Part shown: piece after piece, positions 1 to 6,721 of the stretch
Position numbering within the stretch: position 1 is the stretch's first letter
How the letters are laid out: every line of letters begins with the position of its first letter
NCBI GenBank assembly: GCA_026416655.1
Contig: JAOAES010000281.1
Coordinates: 1 to 14,350, forward strand
Length of the DNA: 14,350 nucleotides
DNA from: Fimbriimonadales bacterium
Lineage (GTDB): Bacteria > Armatimonadota > Fimbriimonadia > Fimbriimonadales > GBS-DC
Direction of reading: 5' to 3'
Notes under the pieces: generated by a model
What the model saw: only the letters and a program-made list of their open reading frames with translations
Told to the model about the DNA's origin: nothing
The model's database searches: none
Translations under genes and position numbers: made by a program

Positions 1-21
1 GCTACGAACCGCCCCTCGTAG

Positions 22-41
22 CGTCGGCGTCCCCGCCGACG
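22..41. repeat. Family 1 palindromic repeat, copy A
   Basis: A perfect 8-bp inverted repeat (CGTCGGCG / CGCCGACG) closes a TCCC tetraloop. It lies just downstream of the mcsB stop, preceded by a second small inverted repeat (CTACGA at 2-7 with TCGTAG at 16-21). The core has the same layout as the longer double-hairpin units at 5471-5547, 6750-6810 and 12885-12947, so this is probably one arm or a cut-down copy. It could help end mcsB transcription, but no T tract is visible. Confidence 0.6.
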
Positions 42-56
42 AAATACTCCTCCGAT

Positions 57-1052
57 TCAGGTCAACCGTCCCCTTAGCCACTCGGCGCGCTCTTTTGCGG
101 CGTATTCTGGCTCTGGGGGCGGGTAGACCGCGGCTTCGAACAGCAACCTATCGGCGTAATCGCGCTGCGCGTCGTTATAGTCCAGCATGCTGCGCATGCG
201 GTATACGGCTAAGGCGCGCAGCGTCGTGCCCAGCGAGAGGCTCTCGGAGTGGCGCAGGGTAGCTTGCAACTCTCCCCACTCCTCCTCCAGTGCGTCGCGG
301 TCGATACGGGCGCGGGCGTCGCGTTCTGCGTCGATGAGGGTGCGCAGTGTGCCTTTTAGCCGCGCAAGCAGCTCATCAAGGGGATCGCGCCGCCCCAGCA
401 GCGAGATTTGCACGTAGCCCTCGAAGGCGAGGCTCCCCTCACCGTACAGCCCACGGGCGTGGCATCCCAGCGCCTGCAACGCCTCCAGCCAGCGCGTAAC
501 CTGGCGGGCGCGCTGCAGCCCCATCAGGTGCATCAGCAATCCAAGTCGGATGCCTGAACCCAAGTTGATGGGCGAGGCGGTCAGATAGCCCAGCTTTGGC
601 GAGCGCGCCCACAGCAACGGCATGGTGTTCAACGTGCGCTCCCAGTGAACGAGGCTCTCGGAAAGGGTTTGTGGCTGCCAGCCAGCACATGTGATTTGCA
701 GGCGCAGATGGTCTTCCTCGTTAATCACAGCGACCACACTTCCCGAATCGTCCATCAATGCCCAACGGTGGGGCAGCTCGGGGAGCAGGGCAGGGCTAAT
801 CACCCGCGCGCCGACCAGACGCGCCCGCTCTTGCAAGCTTAGACGACTCAGTTCAAGGGCGTGATGCAGACCCGCTTCCTGCAACTCGCGGCGCAGCGTG
901 TGGGCAATCGCCCCCAGCTGCGCTTCACTCGCTTGGTGGGGAAACGGATACTGAAGTAGGTTCCGCGCCAGACGTACGCGACCCGAAATCACCACATCAC
1001 GGTCGGGAGCAGGCAGAGTGAGCCAGTGGACATTTTGCGTTAATTCCTTCAT
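57..1052 (-). CDS. mcsB: Protein-arginine kinase McsB (ATP:guanido phosphotransferase family)
   Basis: McsB phosphorylates arginine side chains in proteins, marking them for ClpCP degradation in bacteria where it has been studied. The 331-residue product has the phosphagen-kinase landmarks in order: SGRVRLARN (23-31), NEEDH with the conserved acidic pair (111-115) and R117, the nucleotide loop PINLGSGIR ending at R169, and RGLYGEGS (200-207). McsB proteins are usually about 350 residues, so this one is slightly short; the C-terminal RDxxRA phosphoarginine-binding motif is at best degenerate (RDYADR, 297-302). The loop cysteine that normally precedes P-T-N is Ser160 here, so activity is uncertain. 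The gene starts 4 bp after the toxin stop with a purine-rich GGTAAAGAG abutting the ATG, suggesting coupling to the upstream toxin-antitoxin pair. No mcsA, ctsR or clpC is in the window; downstream sequence is cut off. Confidence 0.9.
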   Translation of the reverse strand: MKELTQNVHWLTLPAPDRDVVISGRVRLARNLLQYPFPHQASEAQLGAIAHTLRRELQEAGLHHALELSRLSLQERARLVGARVISPALLPELPHRWALMDDSGSVVAVINEEDHLRLQITCAGWQPQTLSESLVHWERTLNTMPLLWARSPKLGYLTASPINLGSGIRLGLLMHLMGLQRARQVTRWLEALQALGCHARGLYGEGSLAFEGYVQISLLGRRDPLDELLARLKGTLRTLIDAERDARARIDRDALEEEWGELQATLRHSESLSLGTTLRALAVYRMRSMLDYNDAQRDYADRLLFEAAVYPPPEPEYAAKERAEWLRGRLT

Positions 1053-1056
1053 CTCT

Positions 1057-1476
1057 TTACCAGTTTACTATAGTAAGTCCACTAACATGCTCGAAGTGTT
1101 GGTCGCGTGTTGCCAGTGGCAACCCGTAAAACAGTGCGGTCGCAGCAATCCAGATATCGTTTTCGGGAATCGGCGTGCCTGCTTTTGCTAAGGTACGTTT
1201 CAGTACACCGTATTGCTCAGCGATTTCTCTGTTTGTGGAAAGGACACGGCATAGCGAAGCGAAACGCTGAACTTGCTGAAGGTTACGCTCGAGATCACTG
1301 GATCGGTATGCACCGTAGTAGAGTTCGCCCAATACGATATCCGTAGTGAATAATTCCGACGCGTTTGCAATAGCGGCGCTCACAACGGCATCGTTGCGCA
1401 TCAAAGCTATGGCTATGCTCGTATCCAACAGCACGCTACCACTGACTTGGGTCAACCTGTTCACACCCCTCCTCAA
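1057..1476 (-). CDS. vapC: PIN-domain toxin, VapC type
   Basis: The product is a PIN-domain ribonuclease of VapC type; such toxins cleave RNA (often tRNA or rRNA) and are held inactive by the upstream antitoxin. The four acidic metal-binding residues are visible: D18 in LLDTS, E51 in GELYYGA, D107 in ENDIW and D125 in ATRDQHF. Length (up to 139 aa) is normal. The start is uncertain: the coordinates use TTG at 1476, which overlaps the antitoxin by 41 bp, while an AGGAGGGG stretch at 1473-1466 points to GTG at 1464 or TTG at 1455. A GTG at 1434, just past the antitoxin stop, would still keep the whole PIN fold. The gene lies between its antitoxin and mcsB in one apparent transcript. Confidence 0.85.
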   Translation of the reverse strand: MRRGVNRLTQVSGSVLLDTSIAIALMRNDAVVSAAIANASELFTTDIVLGELYYGAYRSSDLERNLQQVQRFASLCRVLSTNREIAEQYGVLKRTLAKAGTPIPENDIWIAATALFYGLPLATRDQHFEHVSGLTIVNW

Positions 1477-1696
1477 TCGCTGTCAGCATCTCCTCTGCAG
1501 CTTCATCCGAGAGCGAACCCGCCAGCTCCGCCAACTTATATCCAGGCGTGCCGCGAGGCAGTTTCCGCAGGGGACGAACACAAAGTTCCACCTCCACTTC
1601 GCCTGCCGAAAGCGGCGTCGGGGCGTGGATCTCCAACACGCCATCTTCGCCGACTCGCGTGCGTAGCACCATCCGCAACGACTCCACCTGAGCCAT
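1436..1696 (-). CDS. Antitoxin partner of VapC toxin
   Basis: This small acidic 86-residue protein immediately precedes and overlaps the PIN toxin, the standard place for a VapB-type antitoxin. The N-terminal third (LRTRVGEDGVLEI...AGEVEVEL) looks like a short beta-rich module similar in style to DUF104/AF2212-like antitoxins. The C-terminal part (SLSDEAAEEMLTAIEEGCEQ) is a likely amphipathic helix that would bind the toxin. I chose the ATG at 1696 over one at 1717 because a TATACT -10 box (1708-1703) lies inside the longer version and sits 6 nt before the chosen ATG. The family name is an inference from shape and context; the role as antitoxin is well supported by position. Confidence 0.75.
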   Translation of the reverse strand: MAQVESLRMVLRTRVGEDGVLEIHAPTPLSAGEVEVELCVRPLRKLPRGTPGYKLAELAGSLSDEAAEEMLTAIEEGCEQVDPSQW

Positions 1697-1702
1697 GCTC
1701 TC

Positions 1703-1708
1703 AGTATA
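1703..1708 (-). promoter_or_regulatory. -10 box of the antitoxin-vapC-mcsB unit
   Basis: GGG-TATACT on the minus strand ends 6 nt before the antitoxin ATG at 1696, so transcription would begin at or next to the start codon (leaderless). No -35 hexamer is evident. It is divergent from, and only 11 bp away from, the plus-strand -10 box at 1720-1725, so the two promoters probably compete for polymerase. Confidence 0.55.
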
Positions 1709-1719
1709 CCCCCGCATGG

Positions 1720-1725
1720 TATAAT
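1720..1725 (+). promoter_or_regulatory. Extended -10 promoter of the two-TM/zinc-ribbon/GNAT operon
   Basis: TGG-TATAAT is an extended -10 element. It ends 9 nt before the ATG at 1735, predicting a leaderless or nearly leaderless mRNA. There is no Shine-Dalgarno sequence between it and the ATG and no recognisable -35 box. Confidence 0.6.
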
Positions 1726-1734
1726 ACCCCCCGC

Positions 1735-1995
1735 ATGGGCTGGTGGAAGAAAACCGACTTCTGGATCGCGCTGATTCTGTTTATCATCAGCATGATTGGC
1801 TTCGCGCGCGGCAACGAGGCGATTGCGGATCCCGGTCAGGATGTAGACCCGCGCCTCGCGTGGCTTTATCTCATCGCCGCCGTGATTATGCTGATCAACG
1901 GCATTTTGTCGCACAAGCAACACCTGCGCGATCTGGAAGAGCAGAAGGCGAAACAAACCGCTCAAGCCAGCCGACAGGAGGCGACGACCCGATGA
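1735..1995 (+). CDS. Small two-TM membrane protein, function unknown
   Basis: An 86-residue protein starting MGWWKKTDFW. Two hydrophobic segments (about 9-25 and 41-58) are separated by a polar loop (RGNEAIADPGQDVD). A charged, Gln/Lys-rich tail (60-86, HKQHLRDLEEQKAKQT...) may form a short helix in the cytoplasm. The open frame continues upstream, but the TATAAT box at 1720-1725 and the opposing antitoxin gene make the ATG at 1735 the sensible start. It is the first gene of a three-gene operon; its stop overlaps the next start in an ATGA (1992-1995). I do not recognise the family. Co-translation with the zinc-ribbon gene suggests the two products are made together. Confidence 0.7.
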   Translation: MGWWKKTDFWIALILFIISMIGFARGNEAIADPGQDVDPRLAWLYLIAAVIMLINGILSHKQHLRDLEEQKAKQTAQASRQEATTR

Positions 1996-2285
1996 TTAAG
2001 TGCGCCGAGTGCGAAAAACCGCTGGACAAAGTACCTTCCTGGTACAGCACAGTGAATATCCGCTTCGTGTGCGACGACTGTCGCAAGGTGAACCCGCAGC
2101 ACTGGCTGCCCGCGTCGCTTGATGAGGACGAGGAAGAGAAGATTCTGGCGCGTGATGAGGATGCGGCGTTCGTAGAGGGCGAGGTGAGCATCGAGGAGCT
2201 GGAGAAGCGCGACCGCAAGCGACTCGTGGGCGAGGGCGACGACCTGTTCGATGTAGACCTCGACGAAGAACCCGAAGAGGAATGA
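1992..2285 (+). CDS. Small zinc-ribbon protein with acidic tail, function unknown
   Basis: A 97-residue protein with two CxxC knuckles, CAEC (4-7) and CDDC (29-32), spaced as in a small zinc ribbon. The remainder is strongly acidic (DEDEEEK..., ending DVDLDEEPEEE). It lacks the UVR-like region of McsA, so it should not be taken for the missing McsB adaptor even though mcsB is nearby. The start is fixed by the ATGA overlap with the preceding gene, and its stop likewise overlaps the GNAT start (ATGA, 2282-2285). A binding or adaptor role is plausible from the ribbon plus acidic tail, but nothing in the sequence names a partner. Confidence 0.75.
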   Translation: MIKCAECEKPLDKVPSWYSTVNIRFVCDDCRKVNPQHWLPASLDEDEEEKILARDEDAAFVEGEVSIEELEKRDRKRLVGEGDDLFDVDLDEEPEEE

Positions 2286-3364
2286 GCGCGATGTTCCGCG
2301 ACTTGCGCCCGGAGGAACAGGCGGCGTGCTTAGACCTCTGGGCGCAGGTGTTTGCCCCAAGCCACGACTATTTCGAGCGGTATTTCCACGACCCGTTGTG
2401 GCAACCGCGTTATACGCGAGTCTGCGAGGTGGGGGGCAAACTGGTCGCGGCGATGCAGTTGGTGCGACGCCCTGTGCGCATCGGGAACGGGCGCACGGTG
2501 TGGATGGCGGGCATTGCGAATGTCGCCACGCTGCCGGAGTATCGCGGGCGGGGCTACGCCTCGCAACTGCTTCAAGACCTGCATGCCGTAATGGACAGCG
2601 AGGACTTCGCGTTTGGGCTGCTGTTCACGGGCATCCACGACTTCTACGGACGGCTCGGTTGGGAACGACTGCCGTTGCCCCTCTATCAGGCGACGCCTAT
2701 GCCTATCGATATTTCAGGCTGGCGGTTTCGCGTTGCCGAATCCGATGACCTACCCCGCATCCAGCGATGGTACGCTGCCCGCTACGCCAACTATCCGCTC
2801 AGCGTACAGCGCGATGACCCCTACTGGCGCATCTGGACGCGCTGGGACGACCCCCAGTGGCGCAGCAAGTTCTACATCGCGGAAGACGCGGGAGGCACAG
2901 CGCGTGGCTACATCGCGCTTGAGACCTATCACGAGCGGGACGAGAACGGAAACCGCTTCGTGAGTGGGATTGGCGTGGCAGAGCTGGGCTGCGACCCCGA
3001 AGATACGGAAGCGGCGCGCATGCTGCTCGGTTTCGCGAGCCAAACGGCGCACATGGCAGACGCGGGCTTAGAAATTTTTCTGCCCGAAGCGGATATCGAT
3101 CGCCTCGTGCGCCCGCTCTTGCCCGATGTGCGCTGGATAGGGAACGGCGGCGCGATGGTGCGAATATGCTGCTGGGAAACGATTTACGACGCGCTGGAGA
3201 CCCTAAGCGCACCTGCGCCAGAGAACCTGGCGAAACTGGGACAGGCGGGCGCGCTGGCGCTACTGTTCGGCTTGCCCGCGCCCAACGGCGTACAGATACC
3301 CCCTGACCTGCGCGAACGCTACCCCTTGCGACCCGCCTGCTACTCGCCCGTCGACTCGTTCTGA
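2282..3364 (+). CDS. GNAT-family N-acetyltransferase (Eis-like two-domain layout)
   Basis: A 360-residue acetyltransferase. The first 150 residues form a classic GNAT domain: the acetyl-CoA pyrophosphate loop is YRGRGYA (87-93), preceded by IANVATLPE and followed by FYGRLGWERL (121-130), which is typical of motif B. The second half resembles the additional GNAT-like and C-terminal regions of Eis-type enzymes, though at 360 residues it is shorter than Eis itself (about 400). Eis-type enzymes acetylate amines on peptides or small molecules; the substrate here cannot be read from sequence. The start overlaps the preceding stop (ATGA), with an alternative ATG three codons later. Its 3' end overlaps the convergent DedA-like gene by 25 bp. 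Confidence 0.85.
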   Translation: MSAMFRDLRPEEQAACLDLWAQVFAPSHDYFERYFHDPLWQPRYTRVCEVGGKLVAAMQLVRRPVRIGNGRTVWMAGIANVATLPEYRGRGYASQLLQDLHAVMDSEDFAFGLLFTGIHDFYGRLGWERLPLPLYQATPMPIDISGWRFRVAESDDLPRIQRWYAARYANYPLSVQRDDPYWRIWTRWDDPQWRSKFYIAEDAGGTARGYIALETYHERDENGNRFVSGIGVAELGCDPEDTEAARMLLGFASQTAHMADAGLEIFLPEADIDRLVRPLLPDVRWIGNGGAMVRICCWETIYDALETLSAPAPENLAKLGQAGALALLFGLPAPNGVQIPPDLRERYPLRPACYSPVDSF

Positions 3365-3957
3365 ACCGGCATCCGGGCGACTCGCTTCACCTTGCTGTAG
3401 CGCGTGCGGTAGTAGATATAGCCCGCCGCGCCCGCTACAAACAACGCCGTGCCCACCAGCAAGGCGCGGTCAAACTGCTTGATTACGGCGTCGCCGAACC
3501 AGTGAACCAGATAAGCGACGGCGAAAAAGCGCGCCCCACGCCCGACGACGCTCACCCCCATCATCGTCCAGATATTATAGCGAAACACCCCGCTCGCAAT
3601 CGTGAACACCTTGTACGGAATGGGCGTGAACGCCGCGATGAAAATCGTGTAGACGCCGTAGCGATTATACAGGCGCTCTACCGCCTGCACCTTCTCCTCT
3701 TTGAACATTTTGTGGAGTAGGGGATAGCCGCCATATGCGCCCACAATCCAGCCGAAGCCCGCGCCCAGCACGCTGCCGATTGTGCAGATCGTGGCGACCC
3801 AGAACGGCGAAGGCGCGTCGGGCGCAAGCAGCAGCGCAATCACCAGCACATCGGGCGGCACCGGGAAAAACGACGACTCAATAAACGCGACGCCGAACAG
3901 CCCCGTCAACCCATACTGATTGATGACGCCCAGCGCCCACTCCTTGAGTGCCTGCAT
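3340..3957 (-). CDS. DedA/YqaA-family (VTT domain) membrane protein
   Basis: A 205-residue polytopic inner-membrane protein of the DedA/SNARE-associated (VTT) superfamily, whose members are proposed to move lipids across the bilayer. Seen here: the re-entrant signature FIESSFFPVPPDVLVIALLL (25-44), where a conserved acidic residue (E27) precedes the proline pair, a second region TPIPYKVFTIASGVF (111-125), and the conserved basic patch VGRGARF (138-144). The tail is positively charged (RTRYSKVKR). Glycine-rich helices and length fit the YqaA branch better than classical DedA. It lies 30 bp downstream of the CrtI-like gene on the same strand but has its own -10 box. Its end overlaps the GNAT gene tail to tail. 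Confidence 0.85.
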   Translation of the reverse strand: MQALKEWALGVINQYGLTGLFGVAFIESSFFPVPPDVLVIALLLAPDAPSPFWVATICTIGSVLGAGFGWIVGAYGGYPLLHKMFKEEKVQAVERLYNRYGVYTIFIAAFTPIPYKVFTIASGVFRYNIWTMMGVSVVGRGARFFAVAYLVHWFGDAVIKQFDRALLVGTALFVAGAAGYIYYRTRYSKVKRVARMPVQNESTGE

Positions 3958-3967
3958 ACGCGCCGAG

Positions 3968-3973
3968 AGTATA
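3968..3973 (-). promoter_or_regulatory. -10 box of the DedA-like gene
   Basis: GGG-TATACT on the minus strand, 10 nt before the ATG at 3957. It matches the antitoxin -10 (1708-1703) exactly in its nine-base core, and predicts a leaderless or very short leader. It would allow expression independent of the upstream CrtI-like gene. Confidence 0.5.
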
Positions 3974-3987
3974 CCCCCACGGCGGCT

Positions 3988-5439
3988 TCATGCCTTTTTG
4001 TCCCACTTGCCCAGCACACGCTCGGCGACTAACTCGGCGGAAATCAGCGTCATAGGAATCCCGTTGCCCGGCTGTGTGCTGGCGCCGACCAGATAGCAGT
4101 GCTGGAACGGCGTCTGCACAGACGGGCGGAACGCGGTAGACTGGAAAAAAGTGTGCGCAATCCCGAACGCGGCGCCCTGCCACAAGCCCATCGACTGCCA
4201 CTCGTGGGGCGTGAGCGTCTCCACAAACTGCATCCGCTCACGCTTTAGCCCCACACGCGCCATCACGGTCTCCAGCACGCGCGGGGCGACGGCGCGGGCA
4301 TCCTCGCCTGTGAGATTGGGCACAGGAACCAGCACATACAGGTTCTCGCAGCCTGCGGGGGCGTCTTCTGCATCGGTGCGGTTCGAAAGGCATGTATAAA
4401 ACGACGGATCGCTCGGTACACGGTTCTGCTCGAACAGCTCGCGCAGGTTCGTCTCGAAGTCGCGACTGAAGTAGACGTTGTGGTGCAGCTGATGAGGCAG
4501 TGGCTCGGCATAGCCAATGTAAAACATCAGTGCGCTGCAGGAGTTTTTGAAGGCGCGACGCGCGTAGGGAGTAGGCGGTAGCAGTTCTCGATACGCCGTC
4601 GGCGCGTCCACGTTAATCACCACGCCGTCGGCTCTCAGCACCTCGCCCGATTCGAGGCGCACGCCCGCCGCGCGCCCATCTTCAATCAGCACCTCCTCCA
4701 CCCGATGATTCAGATAGATTCGTGCGCCCTCCTCCTGGGCGATTTGAGCAACCGCTTCGGGCAGGCGATGCATCCCCCCGCGCGGATACCAGACGCCCTC
4801 GCCCGACTCCATGTAGGTCAGCACGCCATATACCCACAGCGCGTCTTTGGGCGACAGCCCCAGATACATCGTCTGGAACGAGAACAGCATGCGCAGCCGC
4901 GGGTCGCGCACATAGTTTCCCACTCGCTTCCACAGGTTGCTCAACAGCCGATGGCGCAGCAACAGCCGAATCTGATACGGTGTGAACAGGTCGCCCAGGC
5001 TGTTATACTGCTTGCGCACGAAGGCGGGCACTACGGCGTGATACATTGCGCTCAGGTCGCCCATCAGGCGCAGATAGCTGGGCACCTCGTCAGGACTGAT
5101 TTTGTGGGCTATCTCGCGTGTCATGCGGGCGATGTTGGGCGTGGAATCGAACACCGTGCCGTCGCCGAAGTAGACGCGATAGGACGGGTCGATTAGTGTC
5201 AGGTTTAAATAGTCCTCCATGCGCCGATTAAGGTCTTTGAACAGCCGCTCCAGCGGCTCAAGCATCATCAGTAGCGTGGGACCGGTGTCGAAACGGTAGC
5301 CGTCGCGTCGTAGTTCGCCGATACGCCCACCGACTTGCGAATGCGCCTCGAACACGGCGACTTCATAACCTGCTTTCGCCAGTCGCGCGGCGGTTGCTAA
5401 GCCTCCCAGCCCCGCGCCGACGACAACGATGGTTTTCAT
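3988..5439 (-). CDS. crtI: CrtI-like FAD-dependent phytoene/carotenoid desaturase family protein
   Basis: A 483-residue flavoprotein of the phytoene desaturase family, which desaturates or isomerises C30-C40 carotenoids at the membrane. The N-terminal dinucleotide fold is clear: VVGAGLGG (6-13), E31 binding the ribose, and VGGRIGE (36-42) with DTGPTLLMM after it. The C-terminal FAD motif YLVGASTQPGNGIPMTL is at about 449-465, as in CrtI, CrtN and CrtO relatives. Length matches the family (about 490-510). The partner genes crtB/crtM are absent from the window, although a prenyl diphosphate synthase lies 3 kb away. The family also contains retinol saturase-like and CrtP-type oxidases, so the exact reaction is not settled. 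Confidence 0.85.
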   Translation of the reverse strand: MKTIVVVGAGLGGLATAARLAKAGYEVAVFEAHSQVGGRIGELRRDGYRFDTGPTLLMMLEPLERLFKDLNRRMEDYLNLTLIDPSYRVYFGDGTVFDSTPNIARMTREIAHKISPDEVPSYLRLMGDLSAMYHAVVPAFVRKQYNSLGDLFTPYQIRLLLRHRLLSNLWKRVGNYVRDPRLRMLFSFQTMYLGLSPKDALWVYGVLTYMESGEGVWYPRGGMHRLPEAVAQIAQEEGARIYLNHRVEEVLIEDGRAAGVRLESGEVLRADGVVINVDAPTAYRELLPPTPYARRAFKNSCSALMFYIGYAEPLPHQLHHNVYFSRDFETNLRELFEQNRVPSDPSFYTCLSNRTDAEDAPAGCENLYVLVPVPNLTGEDARAVAPRVLETVMARVGLKRERMQFVETLTPHEWQSMGLWQGAAFGIAHTFFQSTAFRPSVQTPFQHCYLVGASTQPGNGIPMTLISAELVAERVLGKWDKKA

Positions 5440-5448
5440 AGGAGCATG

Positions 5449-5454
5449 ATTCTA
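5449..5454 (-). promoter_or_regulatory. -10 box of the crtI-like gene
   Basis: GG-TAGAAT on the minus strand ends 9 nt before the ATG at 5439, a TANNNT-type box in the same position as at the other genes here. It lies between the start codon and the family 1 repeat at 5471-5547. The gene therefore likely has its own promoter rather than depending on the upstream repressor gene. Confidence 0.45.
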
Positions 5455-5470
5455 CCTGTCACAGAGGGTG

Positions 5471-5547
5471 CCTGAGGTACGACGGCGCCCTCGCCGTTGT
5501 GTAAGCAACCTCCTCGCGCGACGGCGAGGACGCCGTCGTACCTCAGG
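5471..5547. repeat. Family 1 double-hairpin palindromic repeat, copy B
   Basis: Two 29-nt arms (5471-5499 and 5519-5547) are inverted copies of each other with 27 of 29 positions matching, separated by 19 nt. Each arm is itself a hairpin: CGACGGCG-CCCT-CGCCGTTG on the left (one G-T pair) and CGACGGCG-AGGA-CGCCGTCG on the right (perfect). The element fills most of the gap between the repressor stop and the crtI-like start, where a long stem could also end transcription, although there is no T tract. Confidence 0.8.
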
Positions 5548-5560
5548 GTGCCAGATCGCT

Positions 5561-6682
5561 TTACACGAGCGTCGCATCCGGCTGCTGCGCCACAGGCGAC
5601 GCCGTCGTCTGGCGCACTATGAGCTCAATCGGCAGATATTCGTGCAACGGTTCAGGACGCTTCCCTTTTGCCATGTCGAGCAATTTCTGCACGGCGCGCG
5701 CGCCGAGTTGCTCCAAGGGCTGGCGGAAGGTGGTGAGCGGTGGGCTGGCGAGCGCGGCGGACGGTGGGTCGTCGAAGCCAATCAACGACACATCGTTTGG
5801 CACACGCAGCCCAGCCTGATGCACCGTCTGCAACGCTGAGAGCGCGAGGTAGTAGCCTCCTGCGAAAATCGCGGTCGGTCCGTCGGGCAGGCGCAGCACC
5901 GTGCGGATCGCCTGGCGGTTCGCTTCGTCCACCTCGTCGGCGTAGGGCGTGGTGAAAGTCCAGATATGCGTATCCGGCACGCCCGCCTCCTGCAGTGCGT
6001 CGCGGAAGCCGCGCCATCGGTCGCGCGAGTTGAAGGTCTCCAGTGCGCCGAACAGCCCGATGAACCGCCGATGCCCCAAATGCAGCAAGTACTCCACGCC
6101 TTGACGCGCCGCGCCGTAGTTGTTGGTGTCGACAGTGGGGGTTTTCCACTCCTCCACGCTTGCGCCCACAATCACCACAGGCACGCCACGCCGATATAAA
6201 TCCTCCAGCAGCGCGATATGCTCCGCGGCGGGAGCAATCGCCAGCACGCCCACGAACTCCGACGAGAGCAACTCCCGCTCGATCTGGTCAATCTGGTAGT
6301 CCAGCCACAGAGTGCGTAGTCCCATCGGCGCGAGGGTGTTCAGGATACTGCGCTGGATACTGCTGAAGTAAAAATCTACGGGCTGGCGTGTGCCTCCGCC
6401 CAGCCCCAGCGCCATCACGGTGAACGACCGCTGAAAAAGTGTCGGTGGCAGGTTCTCGGCGACCACCGTGCCCACGCGCCGCTTACGCCTCAGTATCCCG
6501 TCCTTCGCCAGCCACTGCAACGCACGACTGACCGTTAGTGGGCTGATGCCCAGCTGCTCGGCTAACACACGCTCCGGGGGCAACACATCGCCGGGTTTCC
6601 AGTAGCCCGTGATAATCTGCCGCTCGACCCACTGGCGCACCTGCACATAGCGCGGTGTTTCTGCATTAAACCGAATTGCCAT
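5561..6682 (-). CDS. GntR-LacI hybrid transcriptional repressor (AraR-like architecture)
   Basis: A 373-residue regulator with an N-terminal GntR winged helix-turn-helix (about 9-75: RYVQVRQWVERQI..., PPERVLAEQLGISPLTVSRAL, and wing RRVGTVV). It is followed by a LacI-type periplasmic-binding effector domain (about 86-360), recognisable from NNYGAARQGVEYLLHLGHRRF, PTAIFAGGYYLAL and VSLIGFDDPPSAAL. This is the AraR-type domain order, and such proteins normally respond to sugars or sugar acids. The gene is divergent from a sugar-acid dehydratase-like gene and has a perfect palindrome in its own leader (6695-6714), so autorepression and control of the neighbour are likely. A GGTGGA ribosome-binding site precedes the ATG, unlike most genes in the window. 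Confidence 0.88.
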   Translation of the reverse strand: MAIRFNAETPRYVQVRQWVERQIITGYWKPGDVLPPERVLAEQLGISPLTVSRALQWLAKDGILRRKRRVGTVVAENLPPTLFQRSFTVMALGLGGGTRQPVDFYFSSIQRSILNTLAPMGLRTLWLDYQIDQIERELLSSEFVGVLAIAPAAEHIALLEDLYRRGVPVVIVGASVEEWKTPTVDTNNYGAARQGVEYLLHLGHRRFIGLFGALETFNSRDRWRGFRDALQEAGVPDTHIWTFTTPYADEVDEANRQAIRTVLRLPDGPTAIFAGGYYLALSALQTVHQAGLRVPNDVSLIGFDDPPSAALASPPLTTFRQPLEQLGARAVQKLLDMAKGKRPEPLHEYLPIELIVRQTTASPVAQQPDATLV

Positions 6683-6694
6683 ATTTCCACCAGA

Positions 6695-6714
6695 AACCTT
6701 ATAGTTATAAGGTT
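6695..6714. promoter_or_regulatory. Probable operator of the GntR-LacI repressor
   Basis: AACCTTATA-GT-TATAAGGTT is a perfect 9-bp inverted repeat with a 2-bp spacer. It lies between the repressor -10 box (6727-6722) and its ATG (6682), covering the expected transcription start. Being AT-rich in a GC-rich region makes it stand out. GntR-type winged helices bind palindromes of about this size. A weaker outer match (CAGA / TCTG) with one bulged base extends it. Confidence 0.7.
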
Positions 6715-6721
6715 CTGCGGG

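Noticed and set aside
1992..2285. Zinc-ribbon protein as McsA, the McsB activator
   Set aside because: It has only two CxxC pairs and an acidic tail, with no UVR-like domain, and lies in the divergent operon rather than with mcsB.
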